This document shows, in pieces, positions 57,856 through 64,000 of a DNA stretch of 64,000 nt. The position numbers were made by a program, and so were the translations under genes. Source of the stretch: Gimesia algae (GTDB taxonomy: Bacteria; Planctomycetota; Planctomycetia; Planctomycetales; Planctomycetaceae); assembly GCF_007746795.1 (NCBI RefSeq), contig NZ_CP036343.1, forward strand, positions 7,445,029 to 7,509,028, given 5' to 3'. How positions within the stretch are numbered: position 1 is the stretch's first letter; every line of letters begins with the position of its first letter. Under the pieces are notes generated by a model. The model had not been told where the DNA came from, searched no databases, and worked only from the letters and a program-made list of their open reading frames with translations.

Positions 57856-58154
57856 AAAAAATCCGTGATTGCCTCATCTAACGCGTTAAAGGCAGATTCC
57901 GCCGCTTCATGGTCCAGGGTCAGAAACAGATCATCTACGCTTAAACCGTCCTCAGGAGGCGTTGCCGTTGCATACAGAACTTGCCCCAGCCGTTCAGGAT
58001 CGTCAACCAGGCTGACCATCAGATTGTTGGCTGATTCCGGGTTTTTCAGAGCAGCCAGCAAATCAACCTCGGTGTCGCGTTTGACTTTTCGGGCAACACC
58101 GAGGGTAATTTCGATAGTCCATACACGTTCTTTGGTATCTGTGAAGCTTGCCAA
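57678..58154 (-). CDS. Tail assembly chaperone G
   Basis: A 158-residue acidic helical protein that starts at TTG 58154, with GAAGGAG nine bases upstream. It has no signal or membrane segment. The place, between the tail tube gene and the tape measure gene, is that of the lambda G chaperone. A T TTT TTC heptamer at codons 98-100 lets a fraction of ribosomes pass to the T frame; the rest end at 57678. The two products would act as chaperones of the tape measure during tail assembly. Confidence 0.7.
   Translation of the reverse strand: MASFTDTKERVWTIEITLGVARKVKRDTEVDLLAALKNPESANNLMVSLVDDPERLGQVLYATATPPEDGLSVDDLFLTLDHEAAESAFNALDEAITDFFPPQVRGRLKRAKQKVLTVMQKETEMNLQELDAAIDGEEFEKLILDSIRGESSTALPVS
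57855..57861 (-). promoter_or_regulatory. Slippery heptamer T TTT TTC for -1 ribosomal frameshift
   Basis: Read on the minus strand in the zero frame as GAT TTT TTC (Asp98-Phe99-Phe100 of G). The heptamer T TTT TTC fits the X XXY YYZ rule. It lies 12 bases after the last stop of the T frame, so slipping back one base enters the open T frame with CCC as next codon. No stem-loop or pseudoknot was clearly identified downstream. Confidence 0.6.
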
Positions 58155-58157
58155 GAA

Positions 58158-58289
58158 TTATTGCTCCTTCTGTTTTTCAGCAGGCTGCTGAGGTTTCTTT
58201 TTAACAACGCCTTTCACCACAGCCGTGATTTCTTTGGGCTTTCCATCCACCATCACGCGCTGTTTCAGTTTTTGACCAGGTTTCAGCAT
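58158..58289 (-). CDS. Small basic protein between tail tube and chaperone genes
   Basis: A 43-residue, very basic protein (MLKPGQKLKQRVMVDGKPKE, then VVKGVVKKKPQQPAEKQKEQ). The ATG is at 58289. It lies in the tail operon, 19 bases after the tail tube stop and only 3 bases before the G start. Its end holds the ribosome binding site of the G gene. No function is recognised; it is probably real because it is the only frame filling this gap with tight spacing. Confidence 0.5.
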   Translation of the reverse strand: MLKPGQKLKQRVMVDGKPKEITAVVKGVVKKKPQQPAEKQKEQ

Positions 58290-58308
58290 TCAGTAACAAA
58301 CCTTTCTG

Positions 58309-58746
58309 TTATGAGGAAATTTCAACCCAGGCTGGATCGTCATCTGCTTCCGATGCAGGTTCAACGACGATATCAATCATTGAGTCTTCTTCCAGCGGTT
58401 GATTCATGGGGAAGTCGGTAACGTGGCAGTCGTACTGCATGCCCTCGCTTCCAGCTTCATCAATGGGTCCAGTCATGGCAGCCACACCGATGATTGACTT
58501 GTTAAGGTGAGCATCCCGCAGCATTACAAAAACGGGATCTGCTTTCTTGTAAACGAGCGAGAAAGTAACCTGGGTGACAAATTGCCCCATCGTTGTCCGC
58601 TCGTATTTGTTTTTCCGAACTTTGCGTTTCGTTTTGTTGGCAGCATGCGGAACGTTAACATCACCGACGTCGCCACACTCGGTCCAGGTACCTTCCCCCA
58701 TTCCCGCTTCATCAAAATACAAGTTCATTTCTAAACCGGTTGTCAT
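58309..58746 (-). CDS. Phage tail tube (major tail) protein-like
   Basis: A 145-residue protein with GGAG four bases before ATG 58746. It is beta-rich, and the position directly before the chaperones and after the tail-completion genes is that of the major tail protein in siphophages. The central GQFVTQVTFSLVYKKADPVF would be a tube beta-strand pair. The C-terminus is acidic. The name rests mainly on gene order. Confidence 0.65.
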   Translation of the reverse strand: MTTGLEMNLYFDEAGMGEGTWTECGDVGDVNVPHAANKTKRKVRKNKYERTTMGQFVTQVTFSLVYKKADPVFVMLRDAHLNKSIIGVAAMTGPIDEAGSEGMQYDCHVTDFPMNQPLEEDSMIDIVVEPASEADDDPAWVEISS

Positions 58747-58755
58747 TACGCTCCT

Positions 58756-59259
58756 TTACCTGGTTACTGAGTCACGCCAAAATTCGTCCAGTTTTGGGGC
58801 TGCCTCTTCCAATGAAGGTCCCATGAATGGACGGGGTTCAATTCGTTTTCCGTTCGACGTTCCACCATATTCCAGAACGTCAGCAATTCCTGACTTGGCC
58901 TTTGCAGGTCCAATTACAACGTCGTTGTCTTTGCCAACGGCAAAAAACAACAGGTATTTCAAAGGCGACTTCGCATCGCGAAGCCGTGGTGGCTCATACG
59001 GGTCTGACGGCTTCAATGGCCGCTTTGGACGGGGCAACCCCAGTCTTTTTGCCCGCTCTACCCGTTCCTGATAAGTCTGTTTCTCTTCGTCGGTCAGTTC
59101 AGAAACGCGTTTCTGCCGAGCCTTGCGAAGTTTCCGCTTCGATATCAGCCGAATTAAACCACCGGCTTTGAAGGCGATTTTACGGCCCGCCTTCTTGACC
59201 TCTTTAATGACAGCGTCAGAACTGAATTCCAGACCTTTAACGCTGAATCCGACTCTCAT
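58756..59259 (-). CDS. HK97 gp10-like tail-completion protein
   Basis: A 167-residue protein with a very basic middle (RLISKRKLRKARQKRV) and a C-terminal VLEYGG...RPFMGPSLEEAAPKLDEFWRDS, which is the pattern of the HK97 gp10 family (R-P-F/M followed by an amphipathic helix). Such proteins join the tail to the head-tail connector. Its ATG overlaps the stop of the upstream tail terminator gene (ATGA). Confidence 0.75.
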   Translation of the reverse strand: MRVGFSVKGLEFSSDAVIKEVKKAGRKIAFKAGGLIRLISKRKLRKARQKRVSELTDEEKQTYQERVERAKRLGLPRPKRPLKPSDPYEPPRLRDAKSPLKYLLFFAVGKDNDVVIGPAKAKSGIADVLEYGGTSNGKRIEPRPFMGPSLEEAAPKLDEFWRDSVTR

Positions 59260-59678
59260 TGAATGATCGTGTACCTGTTCTGGATCACAGACACCAACAT
59301 GCTTTCCGAGTTCAGCATGTCATAGCTGTAAGGTGTTTTGAGTGTTGACTGAACCCAGCTCGCCCCTACTGGTCTCAATCCCCGCAGAAACTTTCTGACT
59401 GTCCTGGGAAGTGCTTGCAGAGGTTTCACAACATCGGGCTCTGTCGATGTCACTGGACGAATCACAGCCACGTCAACGACAAACGTGAACAGGTCACGCC
59501 CCCGTGTTTTCGGCTCTGAATCCTCATCTCTGGGCAGCACAACCGCTGTTAAAACACGAGTATTTTCAATGCTTTTCTTGAGGACATAAGAAACCTGAGC
59601 GTCAAACTCTTCACCAAAATCATGACCGGCAATCTCGCTGGCCAGAACTTCTGCAATATCATCAACTGAAACTGTCAA
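59256..59678 (-). CDS. Tail terminator-like protein
   Basis: A 140-residue protein that starts at TTG 59678, with GAGGAG seven bases upstream. Its fold pattern (helix at the N-terminus, then a strand RDLFTFVVDVAVIRP) and its place between head-tail joining and gp10-like genes fit a tail terminator. The start overlaps the stop of the upstream gene (TTGA). The assignment is by position and general pattern. Confidence 0.55.
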   Translation of the reverse strand: MTVSVDDIAEVLASEIAGHDFGEEFDAQVSYVLKKSIENTRVLTAVVLPRDEDSEPKTRGRDLFTFVVDVAVIRPVTSTEPDVVKPLQALPRTVRKFLRGLRPVGASWVQSTLKTPYSYDMLNSESMLVSVIQNRYTIIQ

Positions 59679-60061
59679 ACTGGCTCCTCTGAAATCAGTT
59701 TTGTATGAATTCGCAGCATGGTTCGGCCCGCATCCATGAACCGATATTCCTGCTCGTCATCACCGAACGGCAATACCTGATGAACCCGAGAGACACCACC
59801 AATTACCCGAGTAATCAAATCGTTTCGTTTCGGCAAAACCGTTACGCCGTCAATCACCAGCAACTCAGCTTTCACAAGCCAGTCAACGCTGGTTTTTCGG
59901 ATCGGGAAGCCGTCCCGATCAATCACACGCCAAGTAGTAGAACCCTGCGTCCCCTTCAGGTCCTCAATCGTGTTGCCGCCCTGCGTGTAGGTCAGGCTGG
60001 TTGCCGTTAAAGACAAACCAGCCTGAAGCCCCACAGCAAGAACGTTTTCAATGACGCTCAT
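59675..60061 (-). CDS. Head-tail joining (stopper/adaptor) protein
   Basis: A 128-residue protein with a beta-rich fold (TYTQGGNTIEDLKGTQGSTT, then LITRVIGGVSRVHQVLPFGD). No certain family. The location right after the major capsid gene, with a one-base overlap (TAATG), is that of a head closure or stopper protein. Confidence 0.55.
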   Translation of the reverse strand: MSVIENVLAVGLQAGLSLTATSLTYTQGGNTIEDLKGTQGSTTWRVIDRDGFPIRKTSVDWLVKAELLVIDGVTVLPKRNDLITRVIGGVSRVHQVLPFGDDEQEYRFMDAGRTMLRIHTKLISEEPV

Positions 60062-61014
60062 TATTCTTCAGCAGCCAGCAGTGCTTCCGTGTTGATAATT
60101 GAGTCAGTACAGATAATCGGAATGCCATCAACCTCCGTTGGCCGTGCAGCGGGAGTTCCAGACGGGTTGGTTGCCGTTCGGGACTCTCGTAGTTGACGCA
60201 GGCTGCGTCGATTCATCACGATTAAATTAGGCTGTTTACTGGACGGGAACTTTTCCAGCCCCTTGTAAATCAGGTCATCAGTCAGGCCTTTGCCATCATC
60301 TTCGGTGAGATTGACAATCCGGCCCACTGAATGGATTGACCCGATTTGAAGACCCAACCAGGCAAGAATCGCAGTCACATAAGCGTGATAATGCTTACCA
60401 TCGGCGTCATCAACCTCCTGGGTGCTGGTCTCACCAATAGTGATATTGCCTTCCATACCAGTGATCAGCGTGCAGTCAGTTCCCTCATCATTGGTACGAA
60501 TCAAGTAAACGCTACTGGCAGTGTCGGCAGTCGTTCCGCCAGCATCGACCACCATTGGATCGTCCAGATCGTCCAGCGTTTCCGCATCAGCCAGACCAAC
60601 AAAGCCATCTGATTTATTACCCGTCCCGTAGATAATCTGTTTTTCAGCAGTTGCAAAAGCAGATTTCAGGCTGCGTCGATTCTTGCGAGCAACATAGGCA
60701 AGAGGTCCGCCTTTTTTCCAGATCGAAGCAGCAGCCACGTCCGTCCGCGTTGATGCGTCAAGAACCTTTAAGTCAATCGTGACGATTTCATCACCGGAAA
60801 CGCTGTGTTCAATACCAGCATTAATATCACGGAAACCAACAACAGGCGCCCCGGTTTCTTTGGGGTATTTGTGTTTATCGCCATCGCTGGCCGTTTCTGC
60901 AGCCAATGCAGCCAGCAACGGTGCATCGTCCAGCAGATCTGTGATCTCAACATCAGCCAGGTTTTCGTCATTAACCTTGCCGATATCCGTTAAAGTTTCA
61001 TAAGTATCAGCCAC
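60061..61014 (-). CDS. Major capsid protein (HK97 fold)
   Basis: A 317-residue protein starting at GTG 61014. The N-terminal part has the acidic arm and the core contains ATAEKQIIYGTGNKSDGFVG, a typical strand of HK97-type capsid proteins (spine-helix to P-domain region, ending in LADAETLDDL). The C-terminal domain contains QPNLIVMNRRSLRQLRES and the A-domain strand PIICTDSI. It is the first gene after the protease/scaffold gene. The length and order strongly support the call. Confidence 0.8.
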   Translation of the reverse strand: MADTYETLTDIGKVNDENLADVEITDLLDDAPLLAALAAETASDGDKHKYPKETGAPVVGFRDINAGIEHSVSGDEIVTIDLKVLDASTRTDVAAASIWKKGGPLAYVARKNRRSLKSAFATAEKQIIYGTGNKSDGFVGLADAETLDDLDDPMVVDAGGTTADTASSVYLIRTNDEGTDCTLITGMEGNITIGETSTQEVDDADGKHYHAYVTAILAWLGLQIGSIHSVGRIVNLTEDDGKGLTDDLIYKGLEKFPSSKQPNLIVMNRRSLRQLRESRTATNPSGTPAARPTEVDGIPIICTDSIINTEALLAAEE

Positions 61015-61072
61015 TCTACATCACTCCTTTGATTGAATTCGTCTTCAAAAATACAGACCCGAGACGATTTGT

Positions 61073-62224
61073 TTATTTAAACCGGTGCAACGCCTGAAAC
61101 GCGTCGTACTTCCCCTTTGCCCCCTTGCCGCTGCTCTTTTTCTCACCAGCCTGGCCCGATTCCAGCGGGGTATCCTCGCCCAGATCGATTGAAGCGATTT
61201 TTTCATTCAACTCTTCAATCTGTTTGTCTTTGGCTGCCAGCTTTCCGCCCAGAACATCAACATGGGCTTCCAGTGCTTCAGAGTACGATTTGCCTTCACC
61301 GAGCCATTTCACCCCGTGTTCAGCGCCGAACTTGGAAACATACTTATTCAATTCAGCAGTGTACTGAGAACGGATTTCATCGGCGTTGACTTCCGGTTTG
61401 GACGGTGCTTCAGTTTCGTTTGCCATTTCTTCAGGCTCTCCTTTTGAAACGATTTTCAAGTTATGGTTGTCGAGATAACGATCCACGTAGGCAGAGAGCC
61501 TGTCAGGATCAATTCCAAAATCAAATTGAGAAGGCTTTTCAGAGCCTTCGATTTTGAACGCGTAATTCAGCAGCAGTTCAGCGTTCTGGGGGATTTCCTG
61601 GCCCCGGTGAAACAAGCCGTCAGGATTGGCTGCTGGATCGTCAACAATGTCAGCACCATAGAGTTTTGACAGTCGACAATGTTCATAGTTCTTTTCGTTG
61701 TCGGAATCAGGGCTTTCAAATTCGCCGGAGTCCTCGTTTTTATGTTCGACGTGAAACAGCTCTTCTGCTTTTCGGTCTTGCATGAACACGATTGAGGAAC
61801 CAAATTTATCAGGGTCCTCTTCGGCAAAATCCATCACATAATTAGCCAGGTCTCCGTCAGGCGTATTGTGTGCCGACTTTGAAAAGTGCAGATCAGCAAA
61901 TGTCTGATCGCCTTTCATGTAGGCGTTTTTGATGTTACCGAGAAACTTTCCCAGTCCGTCAGCAGACAATCCGGGATGTGTGAAACGGGCTTTCAACCCA
62001 GCTTTCCCAGCTGCGTTGATTGCGTCATGAACCTGCTGGAGAAACTCAGCATCACACCACATCTCGTGTCCGAGTGCTTCCCCACGGGTAATCACGCTGA
62101 AATCGCTGATCAGCCCCGCGCCATTATCACCGCCTTCACGGTCAACGCTACCAACGGCACCACGCTGTACCTTGGAACGCAGTCTGTTGACCGGCTTGCT
62201 CAGGATTTCAGAAACGTCAGGCAT
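61073..62224 (-). CDS. Probable capsid maturation protease with scaffold-like C-terminal part
   Basis: A 383-residue protein. The N-terminal 230 residues (ISDFSVITRGEALGHEMWCD, then ARFTHPGLSADGLGKFLG and DKFGSSIVFM) look like the phage S78/prohead-protease-like group, with possible catalytic His and Ser. The C-terminal 120 residues are a charged coiled coil (LAAKDKQIEELNEKI) ending in a basic tail, as in scaffolding proteins. Protease and scaffold therefore appear fused in one protein, upstream of the capsid gene. Exact family and catalytic residues are not certain. Confidence 0.65.
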   Translation of the reverse strand: MPDVSEILSKPVNRLRSKVQRGAVGSVDREGGDNGAGLISDFSVITRGEALGHEMWCDAEFLQQVHDAINAAGKAGLKARFTHPGLSADGLGKFLGNIKNAYMKGDQTFADLHFSKSAHNTPDGDLANYVMDFAEEDPDKFGSSIVFMQDRKAEELFHVEHKNEDSGEFESPDSDNEKNYEHCRLSKLYGADIVDDPAANPDGLFHRGQEIPQNAELLLNYAFKIEGSEKPSQFDFGIDPDRLSAYVDRYLDNHNLKIVSKGEPEEMANETEAPSKPEVNADEIRSQYTAELNKYVSKFGAEHGVKWLGEGKSYSEALEAHVDVLGGKLAAKDKQIEELNEKIASIDLGEDTPLESGQAGEKKSSGKGAKGKYDAFQALHRFK

Positions 62225-63626
62225 CTTTTTCCACCACTTCTACAGTCTGAGGTACGATTCCAAAATCCAACGGAACGCCCATCTTTTCTGCAAACTTGAA
62301 AGCTTTCGCGGTCAGCTTAATGTTGTCTTCAAAACTTTTGTTTCCACGACGTTTGCAGATGTCATACGGATTATCAAAACCGCCTGTTACTGCAGCTTTG
62401 TCTCCGTTGATTTCCTTGAGTGGGTCCCACCAAGGCATCCCGTTAGGCACCCACTCCCAGAACTGTTTTTTTAGCCTGATTCCAGACGGAAGCTTGATTT
62501 CGTTATGGATCACGCCCCATTGAAGTTGACCAACAATCCACCAATCACGGAGTGACCTGTTGCGTTGCCGCTTCGTTACGCATGACCTGTCGTAGTGCTG
62601 CCATGCTGCCTTGCTACCAAAAAAGTTGGTGAAACTTTCGTCATAAAATGAAAACGGGATGTCTAACGACTTTAGAGTGACTGCAATCACCGAGTTCAAA
62701 AACCCGGTTGTGTTAACGCCCGGTGCGTCCGACTTTAAAAACTCTGCTCGGTCACCTGGGTCCAAGTCCAACATGACCGGACCTGCCCCGAAGTCTACTT
62801 GGTACTTTCGCTCATCAACTTCGGTTTCTTCATCATCATCTTCAGTCTGAGTCGGACCACCGAAGCCTTCTGTTGCTTCGCGAAATATCGCCATTGCAAA
62901 CAGTTGCTCAACCTTCAGTTTCGCCAGGCCTAAATCAAAACCTTCATCAACGTCTTGCAAATCAGTCAGCCCGGCCAGAATCGGCGAAACCCCTCGTACT
63001 TGGTCATACCGATCATAATAGCCGTGCAAATACAGGTTTTTCGCCTTTACTGTGCGGTCAAATTCGTACCCGTTTCCGCCTTTGCCACGGTTAAAGATTG
63101 CGAAATCTAAGGCTCTGCCAGCCTTGTTTGTGCGGACACCATGCACCCAGGTATCGTTTTTGTTTGGTTTGGGATGATTGCGAATACGGTCGCCTTCTGC
63201 CCCTTGAGAGTGCCCCGTGTTTAATCGCAGGATGCCTACATCGTTGTCTACCAGGGAGCGAATTTCAGCAATTCGCATAAACATATCTAAGTCATGACGG
63301 CCTGCAATGTCGCAGTTGGTCTTTTTGGATCGCTCTTTGACAAACTCTTCAACTTCATTATTAAAACCCTCATCCTCAGTTTTGCACTGAAAAGAAAACT
63401 GAGTCGTGTAATCCAGGTGTTTGCGAATCATCCACCCAGCAATGGCAAAGTTGCGATGAACTTCGTTTGCTGTGCTGATTACTTTTCGGCGTGCAGACTT
63501 GCCCAGAACGGCATCTTCAGACTTGATCGGACCCGACCGAGACTTGCGTTTGTTCTTCGGTTCGGCTGCATCATAGCCGAAGTAAGAACGAACCCGATTG
63601 ACACCGCTGCTCAATCCTTTAAGCAA
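62217..63626 (-). CDS. Phage portal protein (lambda-type)
   Basis: A 469-residue protein starting at TTG 63626. It carries the pattern of lambda gpB-like portals: HRNFAIAGWMIRKHLDYTTQ near residue 60 and YYDRYDQVRGVSPILAG near residue 205, followed by the wing/stem helices and the clip region GSKAAWQHYDRSC. It forms the dodecameric portal for DNA packaging. It overlaps the start of the protease gene by 8 bases and lies four bases after the gpW-like gene. No internal protease tail is fused. Confidence 0.85.
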   Translation of the reverse strand: MLKGLSSGVNRVRSYFGYDAAEPKNKRKSRSGPIKSEDAVLGKSARRKVISTANEVHRNFAIAGWMIRKHLDYTTQFSFQCKTEDEGFNNEVEEFVKERSKKTNCDIAGRHDLDMFMRIAEIRSLVDNDVGILRLNTGHSQGAEGDRIRNHPKPNKNDTWVHGVRTNKAGRALDFAIFNRGKGGNGYEFDRTVKAKNLYLHGYYDRYDQVRGVSPILAGLTDLQDVDEGFDLGLAKLKVEQLFAMAIFREATEGFGGPTQTEDDDEETEVDERKYQVDFGAGPVMLDLDPGDRAEFLKSDAPGVNTTGFLNSVIAVTLKSLDIPFSFYDESFTNFFGSKAAWQHYDRSCVTKRQRNRSLRDWWIVGQLQWGVIHNEIKLPSGIRLKKQFWEWVPNGMPWWDPLKEINGDKAAVTGGFDNPYDICKRRGNKSFEDNIKLTAKAFKFAEKMGVPLDFGIVPQTVEVVEKDA

Positions 63627-63629
63627 AGC

Positions 63630-63815
63630 TTACGCACCCCCCAGGTTGATCGTAGATACCACAGGTCGCCTCGTGCGTGTGGTCTTATCAGCTTGGTTCA
63701 GTTCCCGCAGGCGCTTTCGCAATTCGGACGGGGTAACCATCTGAGTTGTTACCCCGTCCGTTGTCACGCTCTTCACACCAGCATCGAGTATCGCCTTTAT
63801 GTTTTCTTCACTCAT
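63630..63815 (-). CDS. gpW-like head-tail joining protein
   Basis: A 61-residue protein from ATG 63815 (an ATG at 63824 is also possible). NIKAILDAGVKSVTTDGVTT and MVTPSELRKRLRELNQ match the lambda gpW layout: helix, a short beta-hairpin and a second helix ending in L-x-x-x-I/L. gpW binds the portal-terminase complex after packaging. Position between terminase side and portal is as in lambda. Confidence 0.65.
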   Translation of the reverse strand: MSEENIKAILDAGVKSVTTDGVTTQMVTPSELRKRLRELNQADKTTRTRRPVVSTINLGGA

Positions 63816-63885
63816 GAAAACCAAACTACCACAGATTGAAAATTATGTAAGACCGTTAAATCGGGTTCCGATTTTCCAAGAGTGG

Positions 63886-64000
63886 TCACACAACGTGTTC
63901 ATAGAACTTGTCAATGCGACGCTGGCTGCAGTTGAGGCACTTTGTGTTTTTCCACCGGACAAAGTTAAACGGCTTTCCATCTGGAGCGATGCCGCTATAT
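63886..64000 (-). CDS. C-terminal end of a further phage gene, cut by right edge
   Basis: An open minus-strand frame enters from the right edge and stops at TGA 63886-63888. The visible 37 residues contain a C-x-x-C pair in KCLNCSQRRIDKFY. In lambda-type order this position would be the end of the large terminase or a small zinc-containing gene before gpW; the piece is too short to decide. Confidence 0.4.
   Translation of the reverse strand, partial: YSGIAPDGKPFNFVRWKNTKCLNCSQRRIDKFYEHVV

Noticed and set aside
1..64000. tRNA, rRNA, CRISPR arrays and insertion sequences.
   Set aside because: None was seen on either strand; no array of regular repeats, cloverleaf or transposase reading frame could be supported.

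Overview
The window looks like a chromosome segment of a planctomycete, probably Gimesia or a close relative. This is inferred from gene content, not from a database search. The signs are Tat-exported Gfo/Idh/MocA and sugar-isomerase-like proteins with twin-arginine leaders, a HEAT-repeat protein with a C-terminal DUF1080 domain, a formylglycine-type sulfatase, a PhoD-like phosphatase, a MoxR/DUF58/von Willebrand operon and very large multidomain exported proteins. I found no rRNA, tRNA or CRISPR array.

Positions 1 to about 42,160 are host chromosome. In order: a PhoD-like lipoprotein (cut by the left edge) divergent from an SGNH hydrolase; an Asp-box beta-propeller protein paired with a MoaD/ThiS-like protein; a TPR-redoxin; a PPOX flavoprotein with a coupled unknown; a PAS-AraC regulator; the oxidoreductase and the HEAT-DUF1080 protein; a UvrD-type helicase; a THUMP methyltransferase; a TIM-barrel isomerase-like protein; an unknown gene flanked by two REP-like palindromes; a sulfatase; a dicarboxylate-type symporter fused to a periplasmic binding domain; a small methyltransferase; carB; an ammonium transporter fused to a hybrid histidine kinase; a Tsr3-like protein; the MoxR/DUF58/VWA operon; a large esterase; a second MoxR; a YyaL-type thioredoxin protein with a DsbD-like tail; and pyruvate kinase.

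From about 42,160 to the right edge lies the left part of a prophage, which runs out of the window. The integrase and an excisionase-like gene are at its left end. Next comes an early/cargo segment (43.4-48.8 kb) with a ribbon-helix-helix regulator, a winged-helix protein, AT-rich membrane protein genes, a PadR regulator, a DNA methyltransferase and a sulfotransferase. The virion genes are all on the minus strand, so they read from the right edge leftwards: gpW-like, portal, protease/scaffold, major capsid, connector and tail-completion proteins, tail tube, tail-assembly chaperones, tape measure, distal tail proteins with repeated domains, then a glycosyltransferase and the sulfotransferase. 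The order is that of a long-tailed, lambda/HK97-type phage with no contractile sheath seen.

Most notable points: a canonical T TTT TTC slippery heptamer joining the two tail-chaperone frames (a T reading frame with no usable normal start before its core motif); a glycosyltransferase and a sulfotransferase embedded by overlapping starts and stops in the virion operon; the symporter-binding-protein fusion with an extra membrane segment; and the ammonium-transporter hybrid kinase.
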